Assembly: GCF_007856155.1 (NCBI RefSeq)
Contig: NZ_CP042266.1
Coordinates: 4,030,001 to 4,094,000, forward strand
Direction of reading: 5' to 3'
DNA from: Streptomyces qinzhouensis
Lineage (GTDB): Bacteria; Actinomycetota; Actinomycetes; Streptomycetales; Streptomycetaceae
Length of the DNA stretch: 64,000 nucleotides
Shown here: in pieces, positions 1-8,930 of the stretch
Position numbering within the stretch: the stretch's first letter is position 1
Layout: each line of letters opens with the position of its first letter
Translations under genes and position numbers: made by a program
Notes under the pieces: generated by a model
What the model saw: only the letters and a program-made list of their open reading frames with translations
Databases searched by the model: none
What the model was told of the DNA's origin: nothing

Positions 1-139
1 GGAGCCAGCGGGTGGCGAAGAGGGCATAGCCGAGCGACGAGGCGGCGTAGCTCCTGAAATCCGGTTTCGGCGGGCGGGTTTCGGGCGGCGGTTGTTTGAC
101 GTGGGATGCGTGGGACGCGGACGTGGCATGACCGTGCAA
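1..139 (-). CDS. possible 5' end of an unknown protein, cut by window edge
   Basis: A short open frame runs off the left edge on the minus strand. It could start at a TTG at 139 with GGGAG six bases upstream, giving a Pro-rich leader followed by PDFRSYAASSLGYALFATRW, which looks like the beginning of a membrane segment. There is too little sequence to name a family, and the start is a guess. Confidence 0.25.
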   Translation of the reverse strand, partial: MHGHATSASHASHVKQPPPETRPPKPDFRSYAASSLGYALFATRWL

Positions 140-397
140 GGGCGTCTCCCAAGAAGATTTCGAGCGGCGGGCGGGCGCGGTCGGCGCGGCCCGCGTCCAC
201 GGTGTCAACGGCCGACCCCGGCAGTCGTCACGGACACCGGCGCCGTACCACCGCCCGGTGCACTGCTTTCGGCCGGTGCGAGCCGGTGCGAGCGGGGGCG
301 TGCGAGGGGCGCGTCCGGCGGCCCGTGACGGGGGCGGTGGGGTGCCCGTCACCCGTTCCCCGCGTACCGGGTGCCGGGCCCGCCGTACCCGCCTTGA
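140..397. other. intergenic region, no gene seen
   Basis: GC-rich non-coding stretch between the leftward partial frame and the MMPL exporter. Short frames here have no plausible ribosome binding site or recognisable product. It presumably carries the promoters of the two flanking genes; no clear -10/-35 pair or palindrome was found. Confidence 0.4.
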
Positions 398-2569
398 ATG
401 CGGAGTGTGCTGCGAACGATCGGTGAATGGTGTGCCCGGCGGGCGGTGTTCGTCGTCGTGGCGTGGCTGGTGGTGCTGGCCGGGCTCCAAGTGCTCCACC
501 AGCTCTACGGCGGCGAGTACTCCGACAACTTCACCCTGTCGGGGACCCAGTCCCAGCACGGGGTCGAGGTCCTCAAGAAGCACGACCCGGCGGCCGGGGG
601 CTACAGCAGCCAGGTGGTACTGCACAACGCGGACCGGCCGCTGACCCGGGCCGAAAGTCAGATCTCGCAGACGGTGGCGAGCCTCAAGGCACTGCCCGAG
701 GTGCTGGCGGCGCAGAATCCGCTCGCCGTGCCCTCCTCGAACGAGGGACCGCTGGCCCCCGACGGGAAGACCGCGTACATCACCGTCCGCTTCGCCGTAC
801 CGCCCTCCACCCTCGGCCCGGACTATCTGCACGGCGTCGACTCGGCGGTACAGCCGCTCCGGGCCGCCGGCATCCAGGTGGAGTACGGCGGCGGGCTCGG
901 CGAACTGGCCCGGCCCGAGCCCAACGACCACGCCAGTGAGGCGATCGGCTTCGCGGTGGCGATCGTGGTCCTGCTGATCGGCTTCGGCAGTGTGATCGCG
1001 GCCGTGCTGCCGCTGGTGACCGCGCTGATCTGCGTGGTGTGCGGGCTGGCGCTGCTCGCCCTGCTGGCGACGGCCTCCACCTTCGCGACGGTGTCGCCGA
1101 CGCTGGCGACGATGATCGGCCTCGGCGTCGGCATCGACTACGCGCTCTTCCTGGTCACCCGCCACCGGCAGAACCTGATGAACGGCGACGATCCGGTGAC
1201 CGCGGCCGGGAAGGCGACCGCGACCAGCGGACACGCCGTCCTGCTCTCCGGCTGCACGGTGATCATCGCCCTGTCGGGCCTCTGGGTCTCGGGCATCGCC
1301 TTCATCGGCAAACTGGGGCTGGCGGCGGCGGTGACCGTGGTGACGGCGGTGCTGGGCGCGCTCACCCTCGTACCGGCGATCCTCGGTCTGATCGGCCGGC
1401 ATATCGACAGGCTGCGGGTCCGGACCCCGATCGCGGAGACCGACGCGGAGCCCGGCGAGGAGGCGCAGGGCACCTGGCACCGGTACGCGCTGCGCGTGGA
1501 GCGGCGGCCCTGGTGGTATCTGGCGGGCGGGGTGCTGGTCCTCGCGGTGCTGGCGTACCCGGTGTTCTTCATGCAGCTCGGGCATATCGGCGACGGCGCC
1601 GATCCGACGTCGTTCACCGACCGCCGGGCCTTCGATCTGATGGCGGCGGCGTTCGGTCCCGGCTCCAACGGGCCGCTGACGCTGGTCGTCGACCAGAGCG
1701 CGGTACCGGCGGCGGACCGGGCGGCGCTGGCCTCCTCCGTCCAGCACGCGCTCTCCGCCGTACCGGACGCGGCGGCCGTCACCCCGCTCAAGCCGACGGC
1801 CGACGGGGAGGTGCTGGTCGGAACGGCGTACTCGGTCGTCTCACCGCAGGACGAGCGGACCACCGAACTGGTCAACCGGCTCACCGACCAGGTCCTGCCG
1901 GACGCGGTCGCGGGCACCGCGGCCCATACGTACGTCACCGGCACCACCGCCGCCCAGGTCGACTTCCTGGACATCGTCTCCGCCCGCCTCCCGCTGATCA
2001 TCGCGGCCGTCGTCGGGCTGGCGTTCCTGGTCATCCTGATCGTCTTCCGGGGCCTGCTGGTCGCGGTGAAGGCGGCGGTCCTCAATGTGCTGTCGATCGC
2101 CGCCTCGTACGGAGTCGTGGTCGCCGTCTTCCAGTGGGGCTGGGGCGGGCCCGCGCTCGGGGTGTCGGGGAAGGTGCCCATCGAGAGCTACGTCCCGATG
2201 ATGATGTTCGCGATCGTCTTCGGACTGAGCATGGACTACGAGATCTTCCTGCTCTCCCGGGTCCATGAGGCCTGGCTGCGCACCGGCGACGCACGGGCGA
2301 GCGTGGCCCATGCCCTGGAGATCACCGCCCGGGTCATCACCTGCGCCGCGCTGATCATGGTGAGCGTGTTCGCGGCGTTCATCATCAGCGACAACATCGT
2401 CGTGAAGATGCTGGGCCTGGGCCTGGCGGCGAGTGTCCTGATCGACGCGACGGTGGTCCGGCTGCTGCTGGTCCCGGCGGTGATGACGCTGCTGGGCGAG
2501 AAGGCGTGGTGGACGCCGCGGTGGCTGGACCGGGCGATGCCGAGGCTCCATCCGGAGGGGACGGAGTAA
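398..2569 (+). CDS. MMPL/RND-family membrane exporter
   Basis: 723 residues, normal for the shorter Streptomyces MMPL proteins. One N-terminal membrane helix (about 14-32) is followed by an extracytoplasmic domain, a block of five helices, a central loop, a second extracytoplasmic domain and a second helix block. The two family signatures are clear: [16 protein letters not shown] near residue 245 and [14 protein letters not shown] near 610, each with the intramembrane Asp-Tyr pair used for proton coupling. MMPL proteins export lipids or other hydrophobic compounds across the plasma membrane using the proton gradient. The substrate here is unknown. No dedicated regulator is adjacent. Confidence 0.9.
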   Translation: MRSVLRTIGEWCARRAVFVVVAWLVVLAGLQVLHQLYGGEYSDNFTLSGTQSQHGVEVLKKHDPAAGGYSSQVVLHNADRPLTRAESQISQTVASLKALPEVLAAQNPLAVPSSNEGPLAPDGKTAYITVRFAVPPSTLGPDYLHGVDSAVQPLRAAGIQVEYGGGLGELARPEPNDHASEAIGFAVAIVVLLIGFGSVIAAVLPLVTALICVVCGLALLALLATASTFATVSPTLATMIGLGVGIDYALFLVTRHRQNLMNGDDPVTAAGKATATSGHAVLLSGCTVIIALSGLWVSGIAFIGKLGLAAAVTVVTAVLGALTLVPAILGLIGRHIDRLRVRTPIAETDAEPGEEAQGTWHRYALRVERRPWWYLAGGVLVLAVLAYPVFFMQLGHIGDGADPTSFTDRRAFDLMAAAFGPGSNGPLTLVVDQSAVPAADRAALASSVQHALSAVPDAAAVTPLKPTADGEVLVGTAYSVVSPQDERTTELVNRLTDQVLPDAVAGTAAHTYVTGTTAAQVDFLDIVSARLPLIIAAVVGLAFLVILIVFRGLLVAVKAAVLNVLSIAASYGVVVAVFQWGWGGPALGVSGKVPIESYVPMMMFAIVFGLSMDYEIFLLSRVHEAWLRTGDARASVAHALEITARVITCAALIMVSVFAAFIISDNIVVKMLGLGLAASVLIDATVVRLLLVPAVMTLLGEKAWWTPRWLDRAMPRLHPEGTE

Positions 2570-2682
2570 GCGGGCGCGGGGCGGGGGCGTTCACCCGTAC
2601 GGCGGACTCCGCATGCGCGCGGCCCGTTCCTCTCCTTCACTGGGCCTGTACGCGCCCTCGGCGCGTGAAGGAGGCCTACGAC

Positions 2683-3216
2683 ATGAAACGTCCCTGGAGG
2701 CGACCGGTCGTCAGCGCGGCCGTCGCCGCCCTCACGGCGACCGCCCTGGCGGCGGGCGTCGCGGCCTGCGGCAACAACAACAGTCCGTCGTCCGTGGCGT
2801 CCGGCATCGCGTCGGTCGCGTCCGGTGCGGCCTCGGTGGCGTCCGGAGCCGCGTCGGCGGCGTCGTCCATCGGCGCGAAGGCGACCGGAGCGGCCGCCTC
2901 GGCCTCCGCGTCGGCGCAGCAGAAGATCGACGAGATCAAGGGCGGCGTCAATGTGAAGAACGACGTCACGCTCGCCGCCCCGGCCGTCAAGGACGGGCAC
3001 AGCACGGTCGACGTCACGGCACGCAACACCGCCGACTCGACGAAGACCTTCACGGTCAAGGTCGACTACAAGGACACCAGCGGCAATCTCCTGGACACCG
3101 TCGTCGTGACCCTCTCGGACGTGCCGGCCGGGCAGTCGAAGTCCGCCACCGCGCAGAGCAACCGCAAGCTCACGGGCGAAGTGAAGACGGACGTCGCCCA
3201 GGCCGTGCGCCACTGA
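2683..3216 (+). CDS. secreted lipoprotein, FxLYD-like domain
   Basis: 177 residues. The ATG at 2683 has a good GGAGG nine bases upstream. Residues 1-29 form a lipoprotein signal peptide ending in the lipobox VAAC, so Cys30 is probably lipidated at the outer face of the membrane. Residues 35-85 are a low-complexity Ala/Ser linker with repeated VASGAAS units. The C-terminal 90 residues resemble the small beta-sandwich domain (FxLYD type) common in actinobacterial lipoproteins: TVDVTARNTADSTKTFTVKV and VPAGQSKS. Function unknown. It lies between two membrane-protein genes on the same strand but is separated from both, so an operon is not certain. Confidence 0.75.
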   Translation: MKRPWRRPVVSAAVAALTATALAAGVAACGNNNSPSSVASGIASVASGAASVASGAASAASSIGAKATGAAASASASAQQKIDEIKGGVNVKNDVTLAAPAVKDGHSTVDVTARNTADSTKTFTVKVDYKDTSGNLLDTVVVTLSDVPAGQSKSATAQSNRKLTGEVKTDVAQAVRH

Positions 3217-3243
3217 CCCGACCCCGACCCCGACCCCGACCCG
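3215..3243. repeat. short GACCCC hexamer run
   Basis: Directly after the lipoprotein stop the sequence repeats GACCC/GACCCC five times. It is a simple low-complexity tract with no arms for a hairpin and probably reflects replication slippage. Confidence 0.6.
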
Positions 3244-3286
3244 CTGCCCCGACCCGAACGTTCACGCCGCACGAACGGAGCCGACC

Positions 3287-3688
3287 ATGGAGGAATACCC
3301 CCTCCTCAACCTGTTCTGGACCATGCTCTGGTTCTTCCTGTGGATCATGTGGCTGTTCCTGCTGTTCAAGGTCATCACCGACCTGTTCCGCGATCACAGC
3401 CTCAACGGCTGGGCCAAGGCGGGCTGGATGATCCTGGTGATCCTGCTGCCGTTCCTCGGCGTCCTGCTGTACGTGATCTTCCGGGGCCGTTCCATGGGCG
3501 AACGCGAGGTCTCGGCGGCACAGGAACGGGAGGCCGCCTTCAAGTCGTACATCCGCCAGACCGCGGGTGAGGGCGGCGGGGCGCCCGGGGCCGATGTGGA
3601 CCAACTGGCCCGGCTCCACGATCTGAAGGAGAAGGGCGCGATCACGGACGAGGAATTCCAGAAGGCCAAGGCGAAGATCCTGGCCTGA
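3287..3688 (+). CDS. small membrane protein with SHOCT domain
   Basis: 133 residues. Two hydrophobic helices (about 7-33 and 43-66) are spaced like the PLDc_N (phospholipase D nuclease N-terminal) membrane module, with the typical ending LPFLGVLLYVIFRGRSM. A charged linker leads to a C-terminal SHOCT motif, LARLHDLKEKGAITDEEFQ, a short helical oligomerisation or interaction module. The ATG at 3287 follows GGAGCC. Such proteins are common in Streptomyces and have no defined function; membrane scaffolding or stress response is only a guess. Confidence 0.8.
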   Translation: MEEYPLLNLFWTMLWFFLWIMWLFLLFKVITDLFRDHSLNGWAKAGWMILVILLPFLGVLLYVIFRGRSMGEREVSAAQEREAAFKSYIRQTAGEGGGAPGADVDQLARLHDLKEKGAITDEEFQKAKAKILA

Positions 3689-3740
3689 CCCGCTCCGGCG
3701 CCGGGTCCCCGTCCTCCTCATGTGTGTGGGGGGCGGGGAC

Positions 3741-4157
3741 TCAGTGCCAGTCGATGGTACGCACGGAGTCGCAGAGTTCGACGACGAGTTCGCCCGCGTC
3801 GAGGCCGGTTCCGGCGACCGGCCGGACCCTGGCCCCCACCCAGATCAGATGCGGTGCGGCGCCCACGACCCGGCAGCGGTACATAAAGCCCTCCGGGAAG
3901 CGGACCAGGGACTCGTTGCGGGCGATGCGGGTATAGCGGTGGACGACGGCGGAGCGGATGACGACGCCCTCGCCGGTGCTGCGGGCGTCCTCCAGATCGC
4001 TGGACGCGCAGACGGGACAGAGCAGTTTGCGGAAGGCGACGCTGCCGCACCAGCGGCAGCGCTGATAGATGAGACCGGTGTCGTCGTCCACCTCCGCGAC
4101 CGCGGCCGCGGTCGCCGTCTGCGGCGGGGCGAGACTGTCGGTTCCGGGCTGGGACAT
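3741..4157 (-). CDS. DUF35 (zinc ribbon plus OB-fold) acyl-CoA-associated protein
   Basis: 138 residues. Two Cys pairs, CRWC (about 34-37) and CPVC (about 48-51), form the rubredoxin-like zinc ribbon. The rest is the OB-fold of DUF35: GVVIRSAVVHRYT, then FPEGFMYRCRVVG. DUF35 proteins partner with thiolase-like or steroid/lipid-CoA enzymes and are thought to bind acyl-CoA. The gene lies downstream of three copies of a palindrome also found upstream of the neighbouring TetR gene, which suggests common control with etfBA and a role in acyl-CoA metabolism. No thiolase partner is next to it, which is unusual for the family. Confidence 0.75.
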   Translation of the reverse strand: MSQPGTDSLAPPQTATAAAVAEVDDDTGLIYQRCRWCGSVAFRKLLCPVCASSDLEDARSTGEGVVIRSAVVHRYTRIARNESLVRFPEGFMYRCRVVGAAPHLIWVGARVRPVAGTGLDAGELVVELCDSVRTIDWH

Positions 4158-4211
4158 GCGGTGACCCCCTGCACTGGGCGGCTTCGGGCTGCGCGCGCCC
4201 CAGCACCATAT

Positions 4212-4267
4212 GGCACTGAGTGCCTAGTTGCCTAGGTACTGGGTGCCGGATTCTGGTACCGAGTGCG
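4212..4267. promoter_or_regulatory. three copies of a GGCAC-N3-GTACC-like operator
   Basis: Three 13-bp near-palindromes lie upstream of the DUF35 gene: GGCACTGAGTGCC (4212-4224), GGTACTGGGTGCC (4235-4247) and GGTACCGAGTGCG (4255-4267). Their centres are 23 and 20 bp apart, about two helical turns. The same motif occurs twice upstream of the TetR gene at 5099-5133, so this is probably that TetR protein's operator array. The inference rests on symmetry and position only. Confidence 0.6.
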
Positions 4268-4310
4268 GTTCGGGCATCGCCCGCGACGGGCGGGGCGCCG
4301 AGGGGCCTGT

Positions 4311-5066
4311 TCAGGCTCCGCCGGCCACCGGCGAGGCGCCGAGGGCGGATTCGATGCCCCGGACCACGCGCCAGACGGGGGTGCCCTTGCGGGCGACCAT
4401 GATGACGACTTCCCCGTCCCCTTCGGGCAGGCGCCCCGGCAGGACGCCGACCGCCGCGGCCCCGGCGCCCCCGGCCGTACCCCATACATCCCGTACGAGG
4501 GAGAGCGCGTGGTCGGCGGCGGCCTCGGCGTTGCCCTCGCCGCCCGCCCGGAGCCATGAGCGCAGGGCGTTGTTGTGCGCGGCGACCACGGCGGAGGCGA
4601 TCACCTCGGCGCGCAGCGACCCGTCGGCGGTCTCGGGCCCGTGGTCGCGCAGATGGTTGGCGAGGGTGCGTTCGTACCGCCGCACGACGGACAGTTCATA
4701 CGTTCGCAGGCCCGGCACCTCGCGGGTGAGGCGGTAGCGCTGGACGGAGAAATCGGGCTTGGCCGCGTACATCCGCATGACGATCCCGGCGGCGTCGCAG
4801 ACCGTGCCGACGGGGTCGGGCGAGCCGGCGTTCGCCTCCAGATAGGCGGTCATCTCGACCAGGCACCCCTCGTGGTCCGGGAAGACCGCGTCCTCCTTGG
4901 AGGGGAAGTACCGGAAGAACGAACGGCGCCCGACGCCCGCGCGCGCGACGATGTCGTCCACCGTGGTCCGCTCGAACCCCCGCTCGAGAAAGAGCTCGAA
5001 CGCGGCCTCGGCGAGGGCCTCCCGCATGGGCACATCCGCATTGCGTCGCTTGCGTACCTCTGTCAT
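4311..5066 (-). CDS. TetR-family transcriptional regulator
   Basis: 251 residues from the ATG at 5066; a longer frame to 5135 exists but would cover the operator. The N-terminal helix-turn-helix is typical: AFELFLERGFERTTVDDIVA, then AGVGRRSFFRYFPSKED (about 20-60). The following all-helical domain should bind an unknown ligand. It is divergent from etfB, and five related 13-bp palindromes flank it (two in its own promoter, three before the DUF35 gene). I infer an autorepressor that also controls the DUF35 gene and perhaps etfBA, sensing an acyl-CoA-type molecule. The ligand is speculation. Confidence 0.85.
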   Translation of the reverse strand: MTEVRKRRNADVPMREALAEAAFELFLERGFERTTVDDIVARAGVGRRSFFRYFPSKEDAVFPDHEGCLVEMTAYLEANAGSPDPVGTVCDAAGIVMRMYAAKPDFSVQRYRLTREVPGLRTYELSVVRRYERTLANHLRDHGPETADGSLRAEVIASAVVAAHNNALRSWLRAGGEGNAEAAADHALSLVRDVWGTAGGAGAAAVGVLPGRLPEGDGEVVIMVARKGTPVWRVVRGIESALGASPVAGGA

Positions 5067-5098
5067 GGCGGGCAACGTAACACCGGAAGGGCAGTTTT

Positions 5099-5133
5099 GG
5101 CACTGGGTACCTTTACAGAGGGTACTTGGTGCC
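5099..5133. promoter_or_regulatory. paired operator between tetR and etfB
   Basis: GGCACTGGGTACC (5099-5111) and GGTACTTGGTGCC (5121-5133) are 13-bp half-palindromes whose centres are 22 bp apart; together they also form one larger inverted repeat. They sit 33-67 bp upstream of the tetR start and 50-84 bp upstream of etfB, where a repressor could block both divergent promoters. Confidence 0.65.
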
Positions 5134-5182
5134 ATAGCCTCGGCAGGACAAAACCTCCATCGGCAGGAGTCAGGAGCCCGGC

Positions 5183-5971
5183 GTGAGCTTGAGGATCGTT
5201 GTCTGTGTGAAGTACGTGCCCGATGCGAGTGGTGAGCGTGGGTTCGCGGATGATCTGACGGTGGATCGTGAGGGTGTGGACGGTCTGTTGTCGGAGCTGG
5301 ACGAGTACGCGGTGGAGCAGGCGCTGCGGATCGCGGAGGCGGCCGGTGGGGAGGCGTCGGTGACGGTGTTGACGGTGGGTCCGGAGGATGCGCGGGAGGC
5401 GGTGCGCAAGGCGCTGTCGATGGGTGCGGACCAGGGCGTCCATGTCGAGGACGACGACCTTCACGGTTCCGATGTGATGGGCACGTCGCTGGTGGTGGCT
5501 TCGGCGGTGGAGCGGGCCGGGTTCGATCTGGTGGTGTGCGGGATGGCGTCGACGGACGGGGTGATGGGGGTGCTTCCGGCGCTGCTGGCGGAGCGGCTGG
5601 GGGTGCCGCAGGTGAGTCTGTTGTCGGAGGTGTCGGTTACGGGTGGTGTGGTGTCGGGGCGGCGGGACGGGGATACGGCGTCGGAGGTGCTGGAGGCGTC
5701 GCTGCCGGCGGTGGTGTCGGTGACCGACCAGTCCGGTGAGGCGCGTTACCCCTCCTTCAAGGGGATCATGGCGGCGAAGAAGAAGAAGGTCGAGTCCTGG
5801 GATCTGGAGGAGCTGGACCTGGACGCGGAGCTGGTGGGCTCGGCGGGTGCGTGGACGGAGGTGGACACGGCCGTCGAGCGTCCGGCGCGCAGCGCGGGGA
5901 CGGTGGTGAAGGACGAGGGCGAGGGCGGCCTGCGGGTGGCCGAGTTCCTGGCGTCCCGGAAGTTCGTCTGA
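5183..5971 (+). CDS. etfB: electron transfer flavoprotein beta subunit
   Basis: 262 residues, GTG start at 5183 with a purine-rich AGGAG upstream. The sequence opens MSLRIVVCVKYVPD and carries the ETF-beta signature region with YPSFKGIMAAKKKKVE (about 190-206) near the end of the nucleotide-binding domain. EtfB binds AMP and, with EtfA, forms the soluble FAD heterodimer that accepts electrons from acyl-CoA and other dehydrogenases. It is followed after 49 bp by etfA. The codons end in G or T more often than in neighbouring genes. The divergent TetR gene and paired operator upstream suggest regulation. Confidence 0.95.
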   Translation: MSLRIVVCVKYVPDASGERGFADDLTVDREGVDGLLSELDEYAVEQALRIAEAAGGEASVTVLTVGPEDAREAVRKALSMGADQGVHVEDDDLHGSDVMGTSLVVASAVERAGFDLVVCGMASTDGVMGVLPALLAERLGVPQVSLLSEVSVTGGVVSGRRDGDTASEVLEASLPAVVSVTDQSGEARYPSFKGIMAAKKKKVESWDLEELDLDAELVGSAGAWTEVDTAVERPARSAGTVVKDEGEGGLRVAEFLASRKFV

Positions 5972-6020
5972 CCCCCTCTCTTTTCCCTTCCTTCCCCTCA
6001 TCTCTTCTGGAGTGTGTGTC

Positions 6021-6983
6021 ATGGCTGATGTTCTGGTTGTTGTCGATCATGTGGAGGGGTCGGTTCGTAAGCCGACGCTGGAGCTGCTGACGGTGGCGCG
6101 GCGGCTGGGTACGCCGGTCGCGGTCGCCCTGGGCGCGGGCGCCGCGCAAACCGTGGAGGTCCTGGCCGGCCACGGAGCCTCCCGGATCCTGGTGTCCGAG
6201 GCCGGGGAGTACGCCGACTTCCTCGTCGTCCCGAAGGTCGACGCCCTCCACCAGGCCGTGAAGCGGGTCGACCCGGTCGCGGTCCTCACCGTCTCCTCGG
6301 GCGAGAACAAGGAGATCGCGGCCCGTCTGGCGCTGCGCCTGGAGTCGGGTGTGATCACCGACGCGGTGGATGTGGAGGCCGGGGACGAGGGTCCGGTGGC
6401 GGTGCAGTCGGCGTTCGCCGCCTCGTACACCACCCGCTCCCGGGTCAACCGGGGGATTCCGGTGATCACGGTGAAGCCGAACAGCGCGCCGGTGGAGCCG
6501 GCGGCCGCGGCGGGTGCGGTGGAGGAGCTGGCGGTGGAGTTCTCCCCGGCCGCGCGCGGTACGCGGGTGGTGTCGCGTTCGGCGCGGGAGTCGACGGGGC
6601 GTCCGGAGCTGACGGAGGCGGCGATCGTGGTCTCCGGTGGCCGGGGTCTCGGTTCGGGTGAGAACTTCGCGTTGATCGAGGCGCTGGCGGATGCGCTGGG
6701 CGCGGCGGTGGGTGCTTCGCGGGCGGCGGTGGACGCGGGCTGGTATCCGCACGCGCATCAGGTGGGTCAGACGGGTAAGAGTGTGTCGCCGCAGTTGTAT
6801 ATCGCGTCGGGTATCTCGGGTGCGATCCAGCACCGGGCGGGGATGCAGACGTCGAAGACGATCGTGGCGATCAACAAGGACGCCGAGGCCCCGATCTTCG
6901 ACCTCGCGGACTACGGCATCGTCGGCGACCTCCACACCGTCGTCCCCCAGCTGACGGAAGAGATCAACAAGCGCAAGGCCTGA
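6021..6983 (+). CDS. etfA: electron transfer flavoprotein alpha subunit
   Basis: 320 residues from ATG 6021, within the usual 310-330. The N-terminal half is the alpha/beta ETF domain. The C-terminal half is the conserved FAD-binding domain, with [10 protein letters not shown] (about 212-221), [17 protein letters not shown] and [12 protein letters not shown], ending with [20 protein letters not shown]. It pairs with EtfB to carry electrons from beta-oxidation and related dehydrogenases to the membrane; an EtfD-like acceptor is encoded at 48036-50318. Codon choice shifts within the gene: about 6110-6350 is C-ending, the flanks G/T-ending. Confidence 0.95.
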   Translation: MADVLVVVDHVEGSVRKPTLELLTVARRLGTPVAVALGAGAAQTVEVLAGHGASRILVSEAGEYADFLVVPKVDALHQAVKRVDPVAVLTVSSGENKEIAARLALRLESGVITDAVDVEAGDEGPVAVQSAFAASYTTRSRVNRGIPVITVKPNSAPVEPAAAAGAVEELAVEFSPAARGTRVVSRSARESTGRPELTEAAIVVSGGRGLGSGENFALIEALADALGAAVGASRAAVDAGWYPHAHQVGQTGKSVSPQLYIASGISGAIQHRAGMQTSKTIVAINKDAEAPIFDLADYGIVGDLHTVVPQLTEEINKRKA

Positions 6984-7139
6984 CCGGGCGGGGCCCGGGG
7001 GCGGGTGGTCGTCAACCGCGGCGCGTGGCCGCCCACGCGCCGTAGCTGGCGTTCCGTAGCTGTGCGGACCACCGTGTGTAATGATCGGGTCGGCATTCAG
7101 CCGTAGACGATGACCAAGGCTCCTGACTGGGGGAATGAC

Positions 7140-7352
7140 GTGGCCGAGCGCCAGAACGGCACTGTGAAGTGGTTCAACGATGAAAAGGGATACGGCTTCA
7201 TCACTCCGGAAGCCGGTGCCGACCTGTTCGTGCACTTCCGCGCGATCGAGGGCAATGGCTTCAAGTCCCTGAAGGAAGGCCAGTCGGTCACCTTCGAGGC
7301 CGTCCAGGGCCAGAAGGGCCTCCAGGCGGACAAGGTCCAGGTAGCGGGCTAG
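7140..7352 (+). CDS. cold-shock protein, CspA family
   Basis: 70 residues from GTG 7140, preceded by GGGGGA at six bases. An in-frame ATG at 7110 would add ten residues with no binding site. The single cold-shock domain has both RNA-binding motifs, KGYGFIT and LFVHF, after the opening GTVKWFN. It binds single-stranded nucleic acid and acts as an RNA chaperone. The upstream leader contains TAATGAT at about 7079, a possible -10. A strong hairpin follows the stop. Confidence 0.93.
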   Translation: MAERQNGTVKWFNDEKGYGFITPEAGADLFVHFRAIEGNGFKSLKEGQSVTFEAVQGQKGLQADKVQVAG

Positions 7353-7361
7353 TCAGTACTC

Positions 7362-7407
7362 CGGGCCCGCCGGAGCCGGTTCGCACGACCCGGCTCCGGC
7401 GGGCCCG
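7362..7407 (+). terminator. hairpin terminator after cold-shock gene
   Basis: Perfect 18-bp inverted repeat: CGGGCCCGCCGGAGCCGG at 7362-7379 and its complement at 7390-7407, with a 10-base loop. It starts ten bases after the stop. There is no U-tract, as is common for Streptomyces terminators. Confidence 0.75.
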
Positions 7408-7457
7408 TCCCGTTCCGGGCGCCCGGTGTGTCAGTGGTGGCTGTGATCCTGTGCCGC

Positions 7458-8036
7458 ATGGATGAGAAGACCTTCTGGGCGCTCATGGACGCACTGAGCC
7501 GCCGCCCCGGTGACCGGACCGAGCGTCTGAGCGGACTGCACGAGGAGTTGCTGCGGCTGCCCGCGACGGCGGTGGTCGAGTTCCAGGCCCATCTGGAGGC
7601 CGCGTGCGAGGCGGTCGCCCTGGACGCGTTGCTGCGGGCGGTCATGCGCATCGAAGGCGGCCTCTGTTCCGACGACGGCTTCGACTACTTCGCGCTCTGG
7701 CTGGTGGCGCAGGGGCGGGGAACGTACGAGGCGGTGCTCGCCGATCCGGACGTACTCGCCGATGTCGCTGAAGTGCGGGCCCTCGCGGGGCGGGATGTGC
7801 GGGAGTGGCGGGACGACGAGTGGCCGGAGTGGGAGGAGCTCGACTATGTGGCGCAGGACGTCTTCGAGGAGCTGACCGGCGCGGAGGGCGACGCGTTCTT
7901 GGAGGCCTTGGAGGCCCTCCAGCCGGAGTGGCCGGAGCCCGAGCCCGCGAGCGCCTCGGAGCGCGCCGCGCGGCCCACGACACCTCGGCTCGATGCCCTC
8001 TTCCCGATGCCGGTACGCGACGGGCGGCCGCGTTGA
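7458..8036 (+). CDS. DUF4240 domain protein
   Basis: 192 residues. The family opening MDEKTFWALMDALSRRPGD fixes the start at ATG 7458. Features typical of DUF4240 are the helical N-terminus, GGLCSDDGFDYFALWLVAQG (about 74-93), and the acidic GREW-like segment with several Trp (about 110-150). The tail reads TPRLDALFPMPVRDGRPR. The function of DUF4240 is not known; some members sit near secretion or immunity genes. A second copy of only the tail lies at 9467-9529, which hints at local duplication and loss. Confidence 0.85.
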   Translation: MDEKTFWALMDALSRRPGDRTERLSGLHEELLRLPATAVVEFQAHLEAACEAVALDALLRAVMRIEGGLCSDDGFDYFALWLVAQGRGTYEAVLADPDVLADVAEVRALAGRDVREWRDDEWPEWEELDYVAQDVFEELTGAEGDAFLEALEALQPEWPEPEPASASERAARPTTPRLDALFPMPVRDGRPR

Positions 8037-8124
8037 CATCGCTCTCCAACACGTGACCCGGTATTCACGGAGGACGAAGCGGGCGAATGTGGCTTGCTGC
8101 TGCCCGGGGCTGTTGGGGCGTACG

Positions 8125-8352
8125 TCAAGACTCGTCGAGCAGCTCTGCGATCCGCCGGCGACCCTCTCTTCGGCGGTCGCGGCGCTGCTGGAAGGCGAGG
8201 ACATCAGCCAGGCGGACCACCTGGTGGGTGCTACCCGGCAGGTGGGTCGACGGGATCTCTCCGCTCTCCAGAAGGCGGACGACGAAGGGGCGAGACAGTC
8301 CCAGCAACTCCGCCGTCTCGCCCGGGCAGAGCTGAGCTTCGGACGCAGACAT
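8125..8352 (-). pseudogene. truncated excisionase-like HTH antitoxin, no toxin partner
   Basis: 75 residues from ATG 8352 (GGAG eight bases upstream). The core is a MerR/excisionase-type helix-turn-helix: PGETAELLGLSRPFVVRLLE, followed by HQVVRLADVLAFQ. Proteins of this type in Streptomyces are usually antitoxins coupled to a PIN-domain toxin. Here the frame stops at RIAELLDES and no PIN gene follows; the next sequence belongs to other genes. I read it as a remnant, although a small free-standing regulator is possible. A PIN toxin fragment lies at 42596-42820. Confidence 0.55.
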
Positions 8353-8397
8353 CGTCACACTCCAGCCAGTCAGGGAAAACAAGCACGAATCACCCGA

Positions 8398-8895
8398 TCA
8401 CTGCCATCCGTCGAGAGAGACCTCTTGGGCTCCGCTCAAGTACTGGGTCAGGGCCTGGGCTGTGGTGTCGACGAAGGCTTCGGGGATGGCCTCGGTGTCC
8501 ACCCAGCAGACGCGGGAGTGCTTACCAGGCTCGCGGTTCTCGGGTTCGCCGGTCCAGTCGTGGGCGGCGAAGACGACGGTGAGAAAGCCGTTGGGGGCTT
8601 CAACACCCCAGGCACCGTGAATGATGTGGGCGACCTTGAGGGACTCGGGCTTCACCGTGAGGCCGGTCTCTTCGTACAGCTCGCGAACGGCGGTTTCGGT
8701 GATGGGCTCGCCCGGTTCGCTCTTGCCGACGGGGAGATCCCACAGCCCTTGGGCGAACTTGGCGTTCTCACTGCGTTGGAGCAGAACGACGCGATTGGTG
8801 GCCTTGTCATGAACAATGACTGCCGCGACCAGCAGGGTCATGGATTCGAGCGCAGGGTTGAGGGCTTGGGAGCGGTCGCCGATCTGCTGAGCCAC
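8398..8895 (-). CDS. NUDIX hydrolase
   Basis: 165 residues. The Nudix box spans residues 57-79 and fits GX5EX7REUXEEXGU exactly: G57, E63, R71-E72-L73, E75-E76, G78. The surrounding fold, with VVLLQRSENAKFAQGLWDLP before the box, resembles ADP-ribose or 8-oxo-dGTP type hydrolases. It should cleave nucleoside diphosphates linked to another moiety, using Mg2+ bound by the box glutamates. The substrate cannot be read from sequence. The next gene upstream on the same strand is a dead TPR regulator, so the pair may once have been linked. Confidence 0.9.
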   Translation of the reverse strand: MAQQIGDRSQALNPALESMTLLVAAVIVHDKATNRVVLLQRSENAKFAQGLWDLPVGKSEPGEPITETAVRELYEETGLTVKPESLKVAHIIHGAWGVEAPNGFLTVVFAAHDWTGEPENREPGKHSRVCWVDTEAIPEAFVDTTAQALTQYLSGAQEVSLDGWQ

Positions 8896-8930
8896 GGTGT
8901 TCCCTTCGTCGGGGCGAGTTGTTGCGCATG

